A stretch of DNA of 64,000 nt from Lachnospiraceae bacterium (GTDB lineage Bacteria; Bacillota; Clostridia; Lachnospirales; Lachnospiraceae), in NCBI GenBank assembly GCA_018056425.1, contig JAGPFR010000006.1, forward strand, positions 1-64,000. The letters are read 5' to 3'. The number at the start of each line of letters is the position of its first letter. The stretch's first letter is position 1. The notes below the pieces were generated by a model that was given only the letters and a program-made list of their open reading frames with translations, had not been told where the DNA came from and made no database searches. Made by a program: the position numbers and the translations under genes. This document shows, piece after piece, positions 16,539 through 26,253 of this stretch.

Positions 16539-18745
16539 AAAGCCAGGGCAGTCTCGTTTTCGGACTTGATATCGGTACGAGAAGTATCGTCGGAACCGTC
16601 GGATATAAAGCGGATGACGGATTTCATGTCCTTGCTCAGGAGATCAAAGAGCATGAGTCAAGAGCAATGCTCGACGGACAGATTCACGATATCGGCAAGG
16701 TCGGAAATACCATACTCGAGGTAAAAAAGAACCTCGAATCAAGACTTGGCAAGCAGCTTGTCGAAGTATGTATCGCAGCCGCAGGCCGGGTTCTTCGTAC
16801 GGTTACCGTTAATGTTTCCCAGGAATTTGAATCCGAAAAAGAGATTACCGACGAGGACATTTATAATCTGTCAATGTCCGGAATCGAACAGGCTTATACG
16901 GAATTTCAGAGTCAGAATGATACCGACATGAAGTTCTACTGTGTCGGTTATACACCCGTCAGATACTATTTAAACGGTTATCAGATCGGTAATCTTGAGG
17001 GACATAAAGCTAAGAAGATTTCAGCCGATCTTATCGGTACATTCTTACCCGATGATGTTGTTGACGGTCTTTATAAGGCTGTTGAACATGCGGGACTTCA
17101 TGTTGCAAATCTCACTCTCGAGCCTATCGCTGCGATTCAGGTAGCTATTCCCGATAAGTTCAGACTTCTGAACCTTGCTCTTGTTGATGTAGGTGCGGGA
17201 ACATCGGATATCTCCATCACTAAGGACGGAAGCATCATTGCTTACGGCATGATACCTGTTGCGGGTGATTCACTCACTGATGTCATTGTACAGAAATGCC
17301 TTGTTGATTTTGACATGGCTGAACATATCAAGAGAAGCCTCAGAAGCGGTGAACCCGAGATTGAATTCACCGATATCATGGGACTTCCCCAGAAGGTTAA
17401 AGCTGCGGAGATAAGCGAAGCACTTGCACCTTATATTAATGACATGACCGCAAAGGTTTCCGATGAGATTAAGAGATTAAACGGAGATAAACCCGTCAGT
17501 GCGGTTTTCGTAGTAGGCGGCGGAGGAATGGTTCCCAGTTATACCGAGAAACTTTCCGAGAGTCTCGGAATACTCAAAGAGCGTGTTGCTATCAGAGGCG
17601 AGGATGTTATGAAGGACATCATCTTCGAAGATAAGGACGCTCACAAAGATTCCCTTATGGTTACTCCTATCGGAATCTGCTTAAGCTTCTATGCACAGAG
17701 TAACAACTTCATATTCGTTACTTTTAACGGAGAGAGATTAAAACTGTATGACAACGGACATCTGTCCGTATCGGATGCGGCACTTCAGGTGGCATTCCCC
17801 AATGAAGATCTCTTCCCTAAAAGAGGAAAAGCGATTACCTTTACCATCGGCGGAAAGTCCCGTATCGTCAGAGGAACCGAAGGAGAATCTTCTCAGATCC
17901 TTATCAATGATGAGCCAGCAGATCTTTATTCTCAGATTCACAGCGGAGATATCATTGAGGTTAAAGCCTCAACTCCCGGAAGCGATGCGGCATTCAAACT
18001 CGGTGAACTTGCCGAGCTTAAGAATCCCATTAAGATCAGCGTAAACGGCAAGATCTTTGAGTTCCCCAAGAAAGCTATAGTAAACGGGCAGCTTCAGGAA
18101 TCTTTCTATGAGATCAAAGACGGTGATGAAATTAAGGTCAATAATTACTACACCGTTGAGCAGATCACCGAGTTTCTTGATACGCCTGCTGCCGGTGACA
18201 TCAAAGTAAATCAGACTCCTGCAGTTCTTAAGACCAAGGTATACGAAGACTTTACTTTGGATTATACTATCGGAAGTCATGATCATAAGACTTCGAAAGC
18301 AGAAAAGGCTTCAGAAAAAGCAGAAGCAGTATCTGAGGCTTCAGAAGATGCTAAGGTTGATGCATCACCTTCTCAGGAATCTGAAGCATCTCTGTCATCA
18401 GGCGGTATTTCTTTTGCGGACCTTCCCGATGATGACGGTACCGCAGCCGAGATGAAAGAGAAGATGGCTGAAATGTCAGGCTCCGAAGAAGAGGATAAGT
18501 CTGAGGAAGAAAAGCCTGCAAGCCCAGATCTTACAACTTCTGTCAGCGTCAATGCCAACGGCCGCATGATCACCCTCACGGGAAAAGAAAACTATGTGTA
18601 CGTTGACGTATTCGATAAATTGAATTTTGACCTGAAAGCAGGTAACGGCCGTAAGATCATTACCAGACTTAACGGAAAGAATGCACAGTATCTCGAGCCT
18701 ATCAAAGACGGAGATGTTATCGAAGTCAGATGGGAGGAGAAATAA
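16526..18745 (+). CDS. Large FtsA-like actin-fold ATPase with three C-terminal repeats
   Basis: 739 residues, much longer than FtsA (about 420). The N-terminal half is an actin-like ATPase of the FtsA/PilM type: phosphate-1 GLDIGTRSIVG, phosphate-2 VDVGAGTSDISI, adenosine loop VVGGGGMVPS. The C-terminal half has no counterpart in classical FtsA: it carries three units each closing with a GD-I-EV strand (SGDIIEVKAS near residue 475, DGDEIKVNNY near 537, DGDVIEVRWE at the end), suggesting repeated small beta-rich domains, with an acidic Ser/Glu linker (about 590-665) before the last. No amphipathic FtsA membrane-tail is evident. GGAGGGA precedes the ATG, inside the end of coaE. Role in division or envelope assembly is inferred from family; ftsZ is not nearby. 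Confidence 0.8.
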   Translation: MGGVKSQGSLVFGLDIGTRSIVGTVGYKADDGFHVLAQEIKEHESRAMLDGQIHDIGKVGNTILEVKKNLESRLGKQLVEVCIAAAGRVLRTVTVNVSQEFESEKEITDEDIYNLSMSGIEQAYTEFQSQNDTDMKFYCVGYTPVRYYLNGYQIGNLEGHKAKKISADLIGTFLPDDVVDGLYKAVEHAGLHVANLTLEPIAAIQVAIPDKFRLLNLALVDVGAGTSDISITKDGSIIAYGMIPVAGDSLTDVIVQKCLVDFDMAEHIKRSLRSGEPEIEFTDIMGLPQKVKAAEISEALAPYINDMTAKVSDEIKRLNGDKPVSAVFVVGGGGMVPSYTEKLSESLGILKERVAIRGEDVMKDIIFEDKDAHKDSLMVTPIGICLSFYAQSNNFIFVTFNGERLKLYDNGHLSVSDAALQVAFPNEDLFPKRGKAITFTIGGKSRIVRGTEGESSQILINDEPADLYSQIHSGDIIEVKASTPGSDAAFKLGELAELKNPIKISVNGKIFEFPKKAIVNGQLQESFYEIKDGDEIKVNNYYTVEQITEFLDTPAAGDIKVNQTPAVLKTKVYEDFTLDYTIGSHDHKTSKAEKASEKAEAVSEASEDAKVDASPSQESEASLSSGGISFADLPDDDGTAAEMKEKMAEMSGSEEEDKSEEEKPASPDLTTSVSVNANGRMITLTGKENYVYVDVFDKLNFDLKAGNGRKIITRLNGKNAQYLEPIKDGDVIEVRWEEK

Positions 18746-19543
18746 ATGAGGATGTGTCCTCTTGCCAGCGGTTCATCGGGTAACTGCATTTACATCGGTT
18801 CTTCCGATACGCATTTGCTGGTCGATATAGGAGTAAGCGGTAAGAAAGCGGAAGCGGGACTTAATTCCATCGGTCTTACCGGAAAAGATATTAACGGAAT
18901 TCTTATAACGCACGAGCATTCGGATCACATACAGGGGCTCGGTGTCTTTTCCAGAAAATACGGAATTCCGATGTATGCGACCTGGGCGACGATTGAAGCA
19001 ATCGGAACGGTAAAATCTCTTGGAAGTATCGATTCATCTCTGTTTAAGATCGTAAGACCCAATGAGATCTTCACGGTCGGTGATATAACTGTTAATCCCA
19101 TGCGTATATCGCATGATGCGGCCGATCCCGTAGCATACAGATTTTCAAATGACGGTAAGAACATGGCTGTCTGCACGGATCTGGGTTGTTACAGTGATTA
19201 TACGATCGATTGTCTGATGGGAATGGATGCTTTGCTTCTCGAAGCCAATCACGATATCAGGATGCTTGAGCAGGGGCCTTATCCCTATCCTTTGAAAAGA
19301 AGGATCCTGGGTGAGCTCGGACATCTGTCCAACGAAGCATCGGGCAGACTGCTTGCATCGGTTTTAAATGACACTATCAGGAAGATCTTTCTCGGCCATC
19401 TTTCTCTCGAGAACAATTATCCCGATCTTGCATTTGAATCAGTCAGAATGGAGATCACAATGGGAGATAATCCCTACAGAGCTTCGGATTTTGACATCAG
19501 CGTAGCAAAACGAGATGTACCTTCAGAGTGCATTGAAGTATAA
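18746..19543 (+). CDS. Metallo-beta-lactamase-fold hydrolase, YycJ/WalJ type
   Basis: 265 residues. Zinc motif THEHSDHIQGL, then the Asp ligand in CTDLG, a His in EANHD and GHLSLEN near the C-terminus, as in the YycJ (WalJ) branch. N-terminus CPLASGSSGNCIYIGS is diagnostic for it. WalJ of Bacillus belongs to the walRK cell-wall operon and is a DNA exonuclease candidate; here it follows an FtsA-like gene instead. GGAGGAG overlaps the upstream stop. Confidence 0.88.
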   Translation: MRMCPLASGSSGNCIYIGSSDTHLLVDIGVSGKKAEAGLNSIGLTGKDINGILITHEHSDHIQGLGVFSRKYGIPMYATWATIEAIGTVKSLGSIDSSLFKIVRPNEIFTVGDITVNPMRISHDAADPVAYRFSNDGKNMAVCTDLGCYSDYTIDCLMGMDALLLEANHDIRMLEQGPYPYPLKRRILGELGHLSNEASGRLLASVLNDTIRKIFLGHLSLENNYPDLAFESVRMEITMGDNPYRASDFDISVAKRDVPSECIEV

Positions 19544-19556
19544 AGGAGTTATTGAT

Positions 19557-19829
19557 ATGGAAAAAGTAATCATCACTGTAGTCGGCAAGGATACAGTCGG
19601 AATCATCGCTAAGACTTGTACCTTCCTTTCAAACGAAAATGTTAATATCCTCGATATTTCCCAGACTATCGTTTCAGGGTATTTCAATATGATGATGGTA
19701 GTAGATATCTCCGGAGCTTCCGATTCTTTTGAGAAGATTTCCGGCGGACTTGAAGAGCTCGGAAAGAGCATCGGCGTTTCTATCAAGTGTCAGAAGGAAG
19801 AAATTTTCGACATGATGCACCGCATATAA
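19557..19829 (+). CDS. Small ACT-domain protein (UPF0237 type)
   Basis: 90 residues, essentially one ACT domain with one partly second: MEKVIITVVGKDTVGIIAKTC. ATG at 19557 is chosen because AAAGGAG lies 9 bases upstream; in-frame codons before it run into the upstream gene. ACT domains bind small ligands, usually amino acids. The pairing with the UPF0210 gene just downstream is widely conserved in Firmicutes, suggesting a regulatory partner; the ligand is unknown. Confidence 0.88.
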   Translation: MEKVIITVVGKDTVGIIAKTCTFLSNENVNILDISQTIVSGYFNMMMVVDISGASDSFEKISGGLEELGKSIGVSIKCQKEEIFDMMHRI

Positions 19830-19888
19830 TACAGGTTCATTATTTCGAGATATGAGTAATGCTTGCATTATTTTTTAGAGGTTAAAAT

Positions 19889-21253
19889 ATGATCAACAGA
19901 ATGGAAGTTTCCGAAACCAATGAAATGATAGAGAAGGAAAACCTTGATGTCCGTACCATCACCATGGGCATAAGCCTTCTTGACTGCATTGATTCGGATA
20001 TAGATAAAACATGTGATAAGGTTTACGACAAGATCACTGAAAGTGCCAAGGATCTTGTTAAGACAGGTGAAGAGATCTCCGGTGAATTCGGTATTCCCAT
20101 TGTAAATAAGAGAATCTCCGTAACTCCCATTGCTCTTATAGGTGCATCAAGCGCTAAGTCCGAAGATGATTTTGTAAAGCTTGCCCGTACTCTTGATAAG
20201 GCAGCTAAAGAGGTTGGTGTAAACTTCCTGGGCGGTTACTCCGCACTTGTCAGCAAAGGAAGCACCAAGGCAGATGAGCTTATTATGAGATCCATTCCCG
20301 AAGCTCTTGCATCAACCGATTTTGTATGTTCTTCGATTAACCTTGGTTCCACTAGAACCGGTATCAATATGAACGCTGTCCGCCTTATGGGTGAGACTAT
20401 TCATAAGACCGCAGAGCTTACTGCAGATCATGATTCATTGGGGTGTGCAAAGCTTGTAGTATTTTGTAACGCTCCCGATGACAACCCCTTCATGGCAGGT
20501 GCCTTCCACGGTGTTACCGAAGCAGACCGCATCATCAACGTAGGTGTCAGTGGACCGGGTGTAGTTAAATATGCCCTTGAGAAAGTAAGAGGAGAGTCTT
20601 TCGAAGTTCTCTGTGAGACTATTAAAAAGACAGCATTCAAGGTTACCAGAGTAGGTCAGCTTGTTGCTAAGGAAGCATCCGCTAAGCTCGGTGTTCCTTT
20701 CGGCATCGTGGACCTGTCACTTGCACCCACACCTGCTATCGGAGATTCCGTAGCGGATATCCTCTGCGAGATCGGACTTGAGAAAGCAGGAGCTCCCGGA
20801 ACCACAGCAGCTCTTGCACTTCTTAACGATCAGGTTAAAAAGGGCGGTGTAATGGCTTCTTCCTATGTAGGAGGACTTTCCGGTGCATTCATCCCCGTAT
20901 CTGAGGATCAGGGTATGATCGATGCTGCATCATGCGGAGCACTTACTCTTGAGAAACTTGAAGCTATGACCTGCGTATGTTCCGTAGGACTTGATATGAT
21001 CGCTGTTCCCGGTGACACCTCTCCGGCAACCATTTCCGGTATCATTGCGGACGAGATGGCAATCGGTATGGTAAATGCCAAGACCACGGCTGTTCGTCTC
21101 ATTCCCGTAATCGGAAAGAATGTAGGAGATAAGGTAGAGTTTGGCGGACTTCTCGGCTGGGCTCCCGTAATGCCTGTTAATAAGTATTCCTGCGAGGCCT
21201 TCATTAACAGAGAAGGAAGAATCCCCGCACCCATTCACTCATTCAAGAATTAA
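19889..21253 (+). CDS. UPF0210 / DUF711 family protein
   Basis: 454 residues, the full family length. Characteristic blocks: [17 protein letters not shown] at the start, [29 protein letters not shown], and [20 protein letters not shown]. Structures of the family show a fold related to anaerobic ribonucleotide reductase/pyruvate formate lyase barrels, but its biochemical function is not established. TTAGAGG lies before the ATG. It is 59 bases behind its ACT-domain partner; a small TAATGC/GCATTA hairpin with a T-run sits in that gap and may weaken read-through. Confidence 0.9.
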   Translation: MINRMEVSETNEMIEKENLDVRTITMGISLLDCIDSDIDKTCDKVYDKITESAKDLVKTGEEISGEFGIPIVNKRISVTPIALIGASSAKSEDDFVKLARTLDKAAKEVGVNFLGGYSALVSKGSTKADELIMRSIPEALASTDFVCSSINLGSTRTGINMNAVRLMGETIHKTAELTADHDSLGCAKLVVFCNAPDDNPFMAGAFHGVTEADRIINVGVSGPGVVKYALEKVRGESFEVLCETIKKTAFKVTRVGQLVAKEASAKLGVPFGIVDLSLAPTPAIGDSVADILCEIGLEKAGAPGTTAALALLNDQVKKGGVMASSYVGGLSGAFIPVSEDQGMIDAASCGALTLEKLEAMTCVCSVGLDMIAVPGDTSPATISGIIADEMAIGMVNAKTTAVRLIPVIGKNVGDKVEFGGLLGWAPVMPVNKYSCEAFINREGRIPAPIHSFKN

Positions 21254-21260
21254 TTAATAA

Positions 21261-21335
21261 GAGCCATGGGGACGTAACAAATTGACCAAACGGGTCATTA
21301 TGCTAATCTGTTTCGTTCTCATGGCTCACTTTTTA
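21261..21335 (+). terminator. Long imperfect hairpin with T-run after the UPF0210 gene
   Basis: GAGCCATG (21261-21268) pairs with CATGGCTC (21320-21327); pairing continues inward with G-T wobbles (GGGACG against CGTTCTC) and ends in an inner TGACC/GGGTCA hairpin. CACTTTTT follows. Probable terminator, about 15 bases ahead of the yfhO-type start codon. Confidence 0.65.
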
Positions 21336-21350
21336 TTAAAGGATATAATC

Positions 21351-23756
21351 ATGAATAAGACAAAATCCTCGAAAGCACTTTTATATTGCTTATCATTTTT
21401 GATTCCTTTTATTATTGCTTTCTTGGTTTTCTATTCAAACGATATATCCGGTTTTCCCTTTTCTTATATCAATACCGTTCTGGTCTATGATCTGGAAGAC
21501 GGAATGATTCCTCTTTACAGCTATTTGGCTAATCTTGGCAATGGTTTTAATACTCTTTTCTTCAGTACCACATCTGGTCTTGGCGGGGATTTTTTTGGTG
21601 GTTTTGCTTTTTACGTGTCCCCGACAGATTTTATTTATAGTCTCGTTCCTTTGGATTATCTTCCTGATGCAATTTTCTGGTCCATTGTTATTAAGATTGG
21701 TTTAGTCGGTCTGAGCTTTTTTGCTTTTACACAAAAGAGCAAAAAAATCAATGTATCAGCTATCTTTGCACTTGTAATATCAAGCTGTTATGCTTTGATG
21801 TCTTATAACTTCGCATATTCTTCGATGCCCATGTGGGCGGATATGGTAATTCTGTTACCTGTTCTTGCTTTATTTGTCGAAAAGCAGGCAGACGGAGAAA
21901 ATAGTCTTGCCTTTGTCTTTTTGACTGCTTTCACAATCATTGATAACTATTACATTGCCTACATGGTTATCATCACTCTCGGAATCTTTTTCCTGTTTAA
22001 TCTGTTAGAAAATAAAACCGAGATCAAACATGCATTACTCAATTGTTTCAGATTTACATATCATATTTTATTATCTGTCTGCATTTCTATGGTAGTTTTA
22101 CTTCCCGTGGCATTTAACCTTATGGGAGGTAAATTGGCCGGATCATCCGATAAAAAGACGGTTTCTCTGATCATTAATTCTCTCGGTTCTGTTATAAGAG
22201 CCATGTTCTCCATGAACTACTCGAACCTCGAATTAAACCAGGCTCCCAATATCTTTTGCGGCAGCCTAATCATTGTATTTGTTTTGTTGTGGTTTGTGTC
22301 AAAAGAAAAAGTTCGTCCCAAAATTCTTGCTTCCTTTGTTCTTTTTATCTATCTCGCTTCATTTGTATTCGGATTTCCGAATGTTATCTGGCATGGATTT
22401 TCAGCACCTGTAGGATATTGCTCCAGGTTTTCTTTTACATTCAGTTTCTTTCTTTTATATTTTGCATGCAGATTCCTGTCGCTTGAATCTCTTCTTAAGG
22501 CTGAAATCTTTATTAAATACAAAAATTTGTTCTGCTTTGTTTTCTGTATATTTACTTATGTTGAATTGTTTATGAACGATTCATTTATAATTGCGAATAT
22601 TCAGCAAGATTATACATATCAGAATCGTAATGAATATCTTCGCAGTATATATACTCACGAAATTACATTTTCCGGAATCAATAATGATGACGGGATTTAC
22701 AGATGTGCAAAGAATTTTGTTAATACAAGTGTCGATGGCATGATGTTCGGATATAACGACCTTGCGTATTACAATTCAAGCTTCAATGTTAATGTAATCA
22801 GTTTTTTAAAACAGATAGGTTTATATACCCAGTACAATATTATCGGTGATTCCGGACTTACACCTCCTACAGCATCATTGCTTGGTGAAAAATACTATGT
22901 GTCTTATAACAATGATTCATTTGACTATTATGAACTGATGGAATCCTATAATATTTACCATGTCTTCAGGAATAATAATGCATTTCCGATTGCTTTCCTG
23001 TGTGGAAATCAATTACCCGATGTATATCCAGAGTTTTCCTATGATCCGTTCCATAACATTAATACCGTCTATGATGATCTGGTTTCACCGACCGGTCAGC
23101 TCTTTACTCAGCAGGATTATGATTTGACAGATGATGAGAAGGGCTTTGGATTTTCGTTTGTTCCCGAAAAAGACGGTCATTATTTCTTCTACAGAACAGA
23201 AGATATCAATTTGGATCTTTTTAATATTCAGGATGTATACGGACATCCGATGTTATATTTCTCTGTTAATGGTGAAAATGTCGGCGGTTACAGTTTGTTT
23301 AACAACAGATACATTGCCGATATCGGGTACCTGAAAGCAGGAGAAACAGTTAATGTAACTCTTGAGACCAATGTCTTCGATACCGGTAAGATTTTACTGT
23401 ATTACTATGATTCGGATGCAATGGCTGAAATATCCGAGAATGTTTCCGGATTTGATGTTACCTATGCCGGATGGCATGGTCTTACTTTGAACGGAAATAC
23501 AGACAGTGAAAGAGATCTTGTTGTGACTCTTCCCTATGAAAGAGGATATAACATTTCCGTTAACGGTGAAAAAGCAGAGTATGATTCTTATCGAGATACA
23601 TTTCTGGTACTGCATCTCGATGAGGGTAATAATGAGATAAAGATTAACTATATCCCTCACGGTTTTAAAACCGGATTGGTATTGTCTTTGATTGGTGTGA
23701 TTCTCTCAGTCGTAGTTTTGGGCAGAAAAGAGAAAAAGGTCACAGAACAACAATAG
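21351..23756 (+). CDS. YfhO-family polytopic membrane protein
   Basis: 801 residues. About 12 membrane segments in the first 430 residues, an extracellular beta-rich region (about 470-770) and a last membrane helix near 780-797, then a basic tail (GRKEKKV). This matches the YfhO family, whose Bacillus and Listeria members take part in glycosylation of teichoic acid or glycolipids as GT-C-like enzymes. ATG at 21351 is chosen because AAAGGAT lies 8 bases upstream and a Lys/Ser-rich start precedes helix 1. Codon use is AT-richer than its neighbours (many TTT, ATT, AAT), which may indicate different history. It overlaps the convergent tmcAL gene by 17 bases. Confidence 0.8.
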   Translation: MNKTKSSKALLYCLSFLIPFIIAFLVFYSNDISGFPFSYINTVLVYDLEDGMIPLYSYLANLGNGFNTLFFSTTSGLGGDFFGGFAFYVSPTDFIYSLVPLDYLPDAIFWSIVIKIGLVGLSFFAFTQKSKKINVSAIFALVISSCYALMSYNFAYSSMPMWADMVILLPVLALFVEKQADGENSLAFVFLTAFTIIDNYYIAYMVIITLGIFFLFNLLENKTEIKHALLNCFRFTYHILLSVCISMVVLLPVAFNLMGGKLAGSSDKKTVSLIINSLGSVIRAMFSMNYSNLELNQAPNIFCGSLIIVFVLLWFVSKEKVRPKILASFVLFIYLASFVFGFPNVIWHGFSAPVGYCSRFSFTFSFFLLYFACRFLSLESLLKAEIFIKYKNLFCFVFCIFTYVELFMNDSFIIANIQQDYTYQNRNEYLRSIYTHEITFSGINNDDGIYRCAKNFVNTSVDGMMFGYNDLAYYNSSFNVNVISFLKQIGLYTQYNIIGDSGLTPPTASLLGEKYYVSYNNDSFDYYELMESYNIYHVFRNNNAFPIAFLCGNQLPDVYPEFSYDPFHNINTVYDDLVSPTGQLFTQQDYDLTDDEKGFGFSFVPEKDGHYFFYRTEDINLDLFNIQDVYGHPMLYFSVNGENVGGYSLFNNRYIADIGYLKAGETVNVTLETNVFDTGKILLYYYDSDAMAEISENVSGFDVTYAGWHGLTLNGNTDSERDLVVTLPYERGYNISVNGEKAEYDSYRDTFLVLHLDEGNNEIKINYIPHGFKTGLVLSLIGVILSVVVLGRKEKKVTEQQ

Positions 23757-24978
23757 GCCTTGAGAGATCCGGCTTTGCCACGACTCCGGACTTCATGGTC
23801 TGGACTGAAAAGTACAGATCTTCGATCCTGGATTCGTTCTTGAAGACTTTCATTGGTTCGGAATAGAGGCTGTTTGCTGCATCGTTGTATCCGCAGAGAA
23901 CCGGAACGGATGCCTTTGTTTTGATCTCAGAAAGAAGTGCTTCGGATTCTTTCTTGAATCCAAGAACTCTGATATAGGGACATGTACCGGTGTAGTCTGA
24001 TGCAGCAACCGAATCTTCCTTCATATCAAGAAGGATGTGGAAGAGTGCCCTGCTTATTCTGGTATATGTCTTATCCTTGGTCTTGAGGAGATTACAGAAA
24101 TCGGTAACATTGGTAAACTTCTCAAGATTATTACAGATCCTGTCCGATAATTCTTCAGAAACATCCAGATATTTCGAAAACCCCTGTTCTCTTTCTGACA
24201 GAAGTTTATAAATGAGCATTCCCGAAAAATCATTCTCATCTACTGTCATGTTTTTCTTAACAGCTTCCTTAAGGCATTTGAATGATTCTTTGGGCATATA
24301 TGCTTTGAGATTATCGATCTCTGAACCGTATCCGATTGCCTCTCTTATTGCCTTGGCAGAGATGCCGGGCTGTCCGGGTGCATAAGGGTCATTGTATCCT
24401 GCACCGACTCTTTTCATGGTGACAGGCTTGATGGATGAGTCAGATGATATCAGAGCCTTCAAATATTCTATAGCAAGGATATTGTTGGGAGATGATACAA
24501 GGTCCGAAAGATTGGTCATATCGGGACAATAGTCGATAAGAGCTTTTGTCCTTGCTGCGGGAAAAGCATTACCTGCCTTGAGATATTTCTGAAGGAGCTT
24601 TTTATATTTATCGGGTTCATCTACAAGGATTCTTGCAATCTTATCAAGCTTTTCAAGTACACCTGCTTCGCTTCCGAATGATAAAAAGTCGACAAGTCCG
24701 GTGCTTTCGAGCAGGGAAACGGATCCTTTAGCATAGAACTCTGCGGAAGACAGTGAGTATACCGGAGGAATCTGTATAACAAGATCCGCACCTTCGGAAA
24801 GTGCGCTCTTTGCTCTTGCATATTTATCAATTATAGCCGGGGCGCCTCTTTGTACGAAGTTTCCGCTCATCGCTACGATGCAGTAATCTGCACCTGTCAG
24901 TTTTTTGGTTTCTTCTATGTGATATTTATGACCGTTATGAAACGGATTGTACTCCGCAATGATGCCCGCTGTTTTCAT
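23740..24978 (-). CDS. tmcAL: tRNA(Met) cytidine acetate ligase (YlbM family)
   Basis: 412 residues. Nucleotidyltransferase HIGH-type motif in AEYNPFHNGHKYHIEETK at the N-terminus, and MSGNFVQRGAPAIIDKYARA, VIQIPPVYSLSSAEFYAKG are hallmark blocks of the family. TmcAL of Bacillus uses acetate and ATP to make N4-acetylcytidine in the anticodon wobble of elongator tRNA-Met. ATTGGGAGAATTAA precedes the start. It is followed on the opposite strand by pta-ackA (acetate metabolism), a common genomic neighbourhood for this gene. Confidence 0.93.
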   Translation of the reverse strand: MKTAGIIAEYNPFHNGHKYHIEETKKLTGADYCIVAMSGNFVQRGAPAIIDKYARAKSALSEGADLVIQIPPVYSLSSAEFYAKGSVSLLESTGLVDFLSFGSEAGVLEKLDKIARILVDEPDKYKKLLQKYLKAGNAFPAARTKALIDYCPDMTNLSDLVSSPNNILAIEYLKALISSDSSIKPVTMKRVGAGYNDPYAPGQPGISAKAIREAIGYGSEIDNLKAYMPKESFKCLKEAVKKNMTVDENDFSGMLIYKLLSEREQGFSKYLDVSEELSDRICNNLEKFTNVTDFCNLLKTKDKTYTRISRALFHILLDMKEDSVAASDYTGTCPYIRVLGFKKESEALLSEIKTKASVPVLCGYNDAANSLYSEPMKVFKNESRIEDLYFSVQTMKSGVVAKPDLSRPIVVL

Positions 24979-25091
24979 TTAATTCTCCCAATGGTACTTT
25001 TTGAAATTTTGGATCACAAAAAGTCTGCTAAAAAATTAACGAAATGCCGCAGATTGTATGTGAAATAATACAAGAAAAGATGGACGATTTC

Positions 25092-25120
25092 TTGTCCGTG
25101 GTATCTGAATACAGTATAAT
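25092..25120 (+). promoter_or_regulatory. Promoter of pta-ackA
   Basis: TTGTCC (25092-25097), 17-base spacer, TATAAT (25115-25120). Leader of about 65 bases to the pta start. Confidence 0.7.
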
Positions 25121-25190
25121 ATATAAGTCATTTTATGGCAAAAAATTCATCAATAATTCTGCGCTATGCGCATCTTTTTAAGGAGTCTTT

Positions 25191-26195
25191 ATGGCATATA
25201 TTGATCAGATTAAAGAAAGAGCTAAGATCGATAAGAAGACAATCGTACTTCCCGAAAGTAATGACAAGAGAACACTTCTTGCGGCTGCCGAGATCATCAA
25301 GGAAGGCATCGCAAACATCATCATGGTCGGAAACGAAGAGAAGATCCGTGACGGTGCCGGATGGCTCGAAGTTGATCTTGATGACGTTACCGTTATCGAT
25401 CCCGACTTAACTCCCAAGATGGAGGAATACGTAAATCTCCTTTATGAGACACGTAAGTCAAAAGGAATGACTCTTGAGAAGGCATCTGAGATCCTTCACA
25501 AAGATTATCTTACCTTCGGTATCATGATGGTTAAGAATAATGATGCGGACGGAATGGTTGCAGGTGCATGTCACTCTACCGCAGATACTTTAAGACCCGC
25601 ACTTCAGATCTTAAAGACCGCACCCGGTGTGAAGCTTGTATCCGCATTCTTTATCGTTGATACCGTCTTCAAGAATATGGGAGAAAACGGTGCATTTGTA
25701 TTTGCAGATTGCGGATTAAATCAGGATCCCAATCCCGAAGAACTGGCAGCTATTGCGGATTCTTCCGCAAAGAGTTTTAAGCAGCTTGTCGGACCTAAGC
25801 CTGTTATTGCAATGCTCAGCCACTCTTCTAAGGGTTCCGCAAAGCATGCGCTTGTAGATAAAGTAGTTGAAGCGACCAGGATTGCCAAGGAGCAGTATCC
25901 TCATCTTGTTATCGACGGAGAACTCCAGCCCGATGCTGCGCTTGTTCCTCATGTAGCCAAGAACAAGGCACCGGGATCACCTGTTGCGGGTAAGGCAAAT
26001 GTTCTTATCTTCCCCAACCTTGATGCGGGTAACATCGGATATAAGCTCGTTCAGCGACTTGGAGGAGCAGAGGCATACGGCCCCATGCTTCAGGGTATCG
26101 CAAAACCCGTTAACGATCTTTCCCGCGGATGTTCATGGGAAGATATCGTAGGCGTAGTTGCACTCACGGCCGTACAGGCACAGATTTCTCAGTAA
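25191..26195 (+). CDS. pta: Phosphate acetyltransferase
   Basis: 334 residues, the short single-domain form. Family blocks: [37 protein letters not shown], and [46 protein letters not shown] C-terminus. It converts acetyl-CoA and phosphate to acetyl phosphate and CoA. TAAGGAG lies 7 bases before the ATG. ackA follows 58 bases later, so the pair forms the acetate/ATP branch of fermentation. A phosphate butyryltransferase is the main alternative, made unlikely by ackA-type partner. Confidence 0.96.
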   Translation: MAYIDQIKERAKIDKKTIVLPESNDKRTLLAAAEIIKEGIANIIMVGNEEKIRDGAGWLEVDLDDVTVIDPDLTPKMEEYVNLLYETRKSKGMTLEKASEILHKDYLTFGIMMVKNNDADGMVAGACHSTADTLRPALQILKTAPGVKLVSAFFIVDTVFKNMGENGAFVFADCGLNQDPNPEELAAIADSSAKSFKQLVGPKPVIAMLSHSSKGSAKHALVDKVVEATRIAKEQYPHLVIDGELQPDAALVPHVAKNKAPGSPVAGKANVLIFPNLDAGNIGYKLVQRLGGAEAYGPMLQGIAKPVNDLSRGCSWEDIVGVVALTAVQAQISQ

Positions 26196-26253
26196 TATCA
26201 CGCCGGGACATTACATTTCCGGATCAGAATGTTTATCAGGAGATTATATATTC

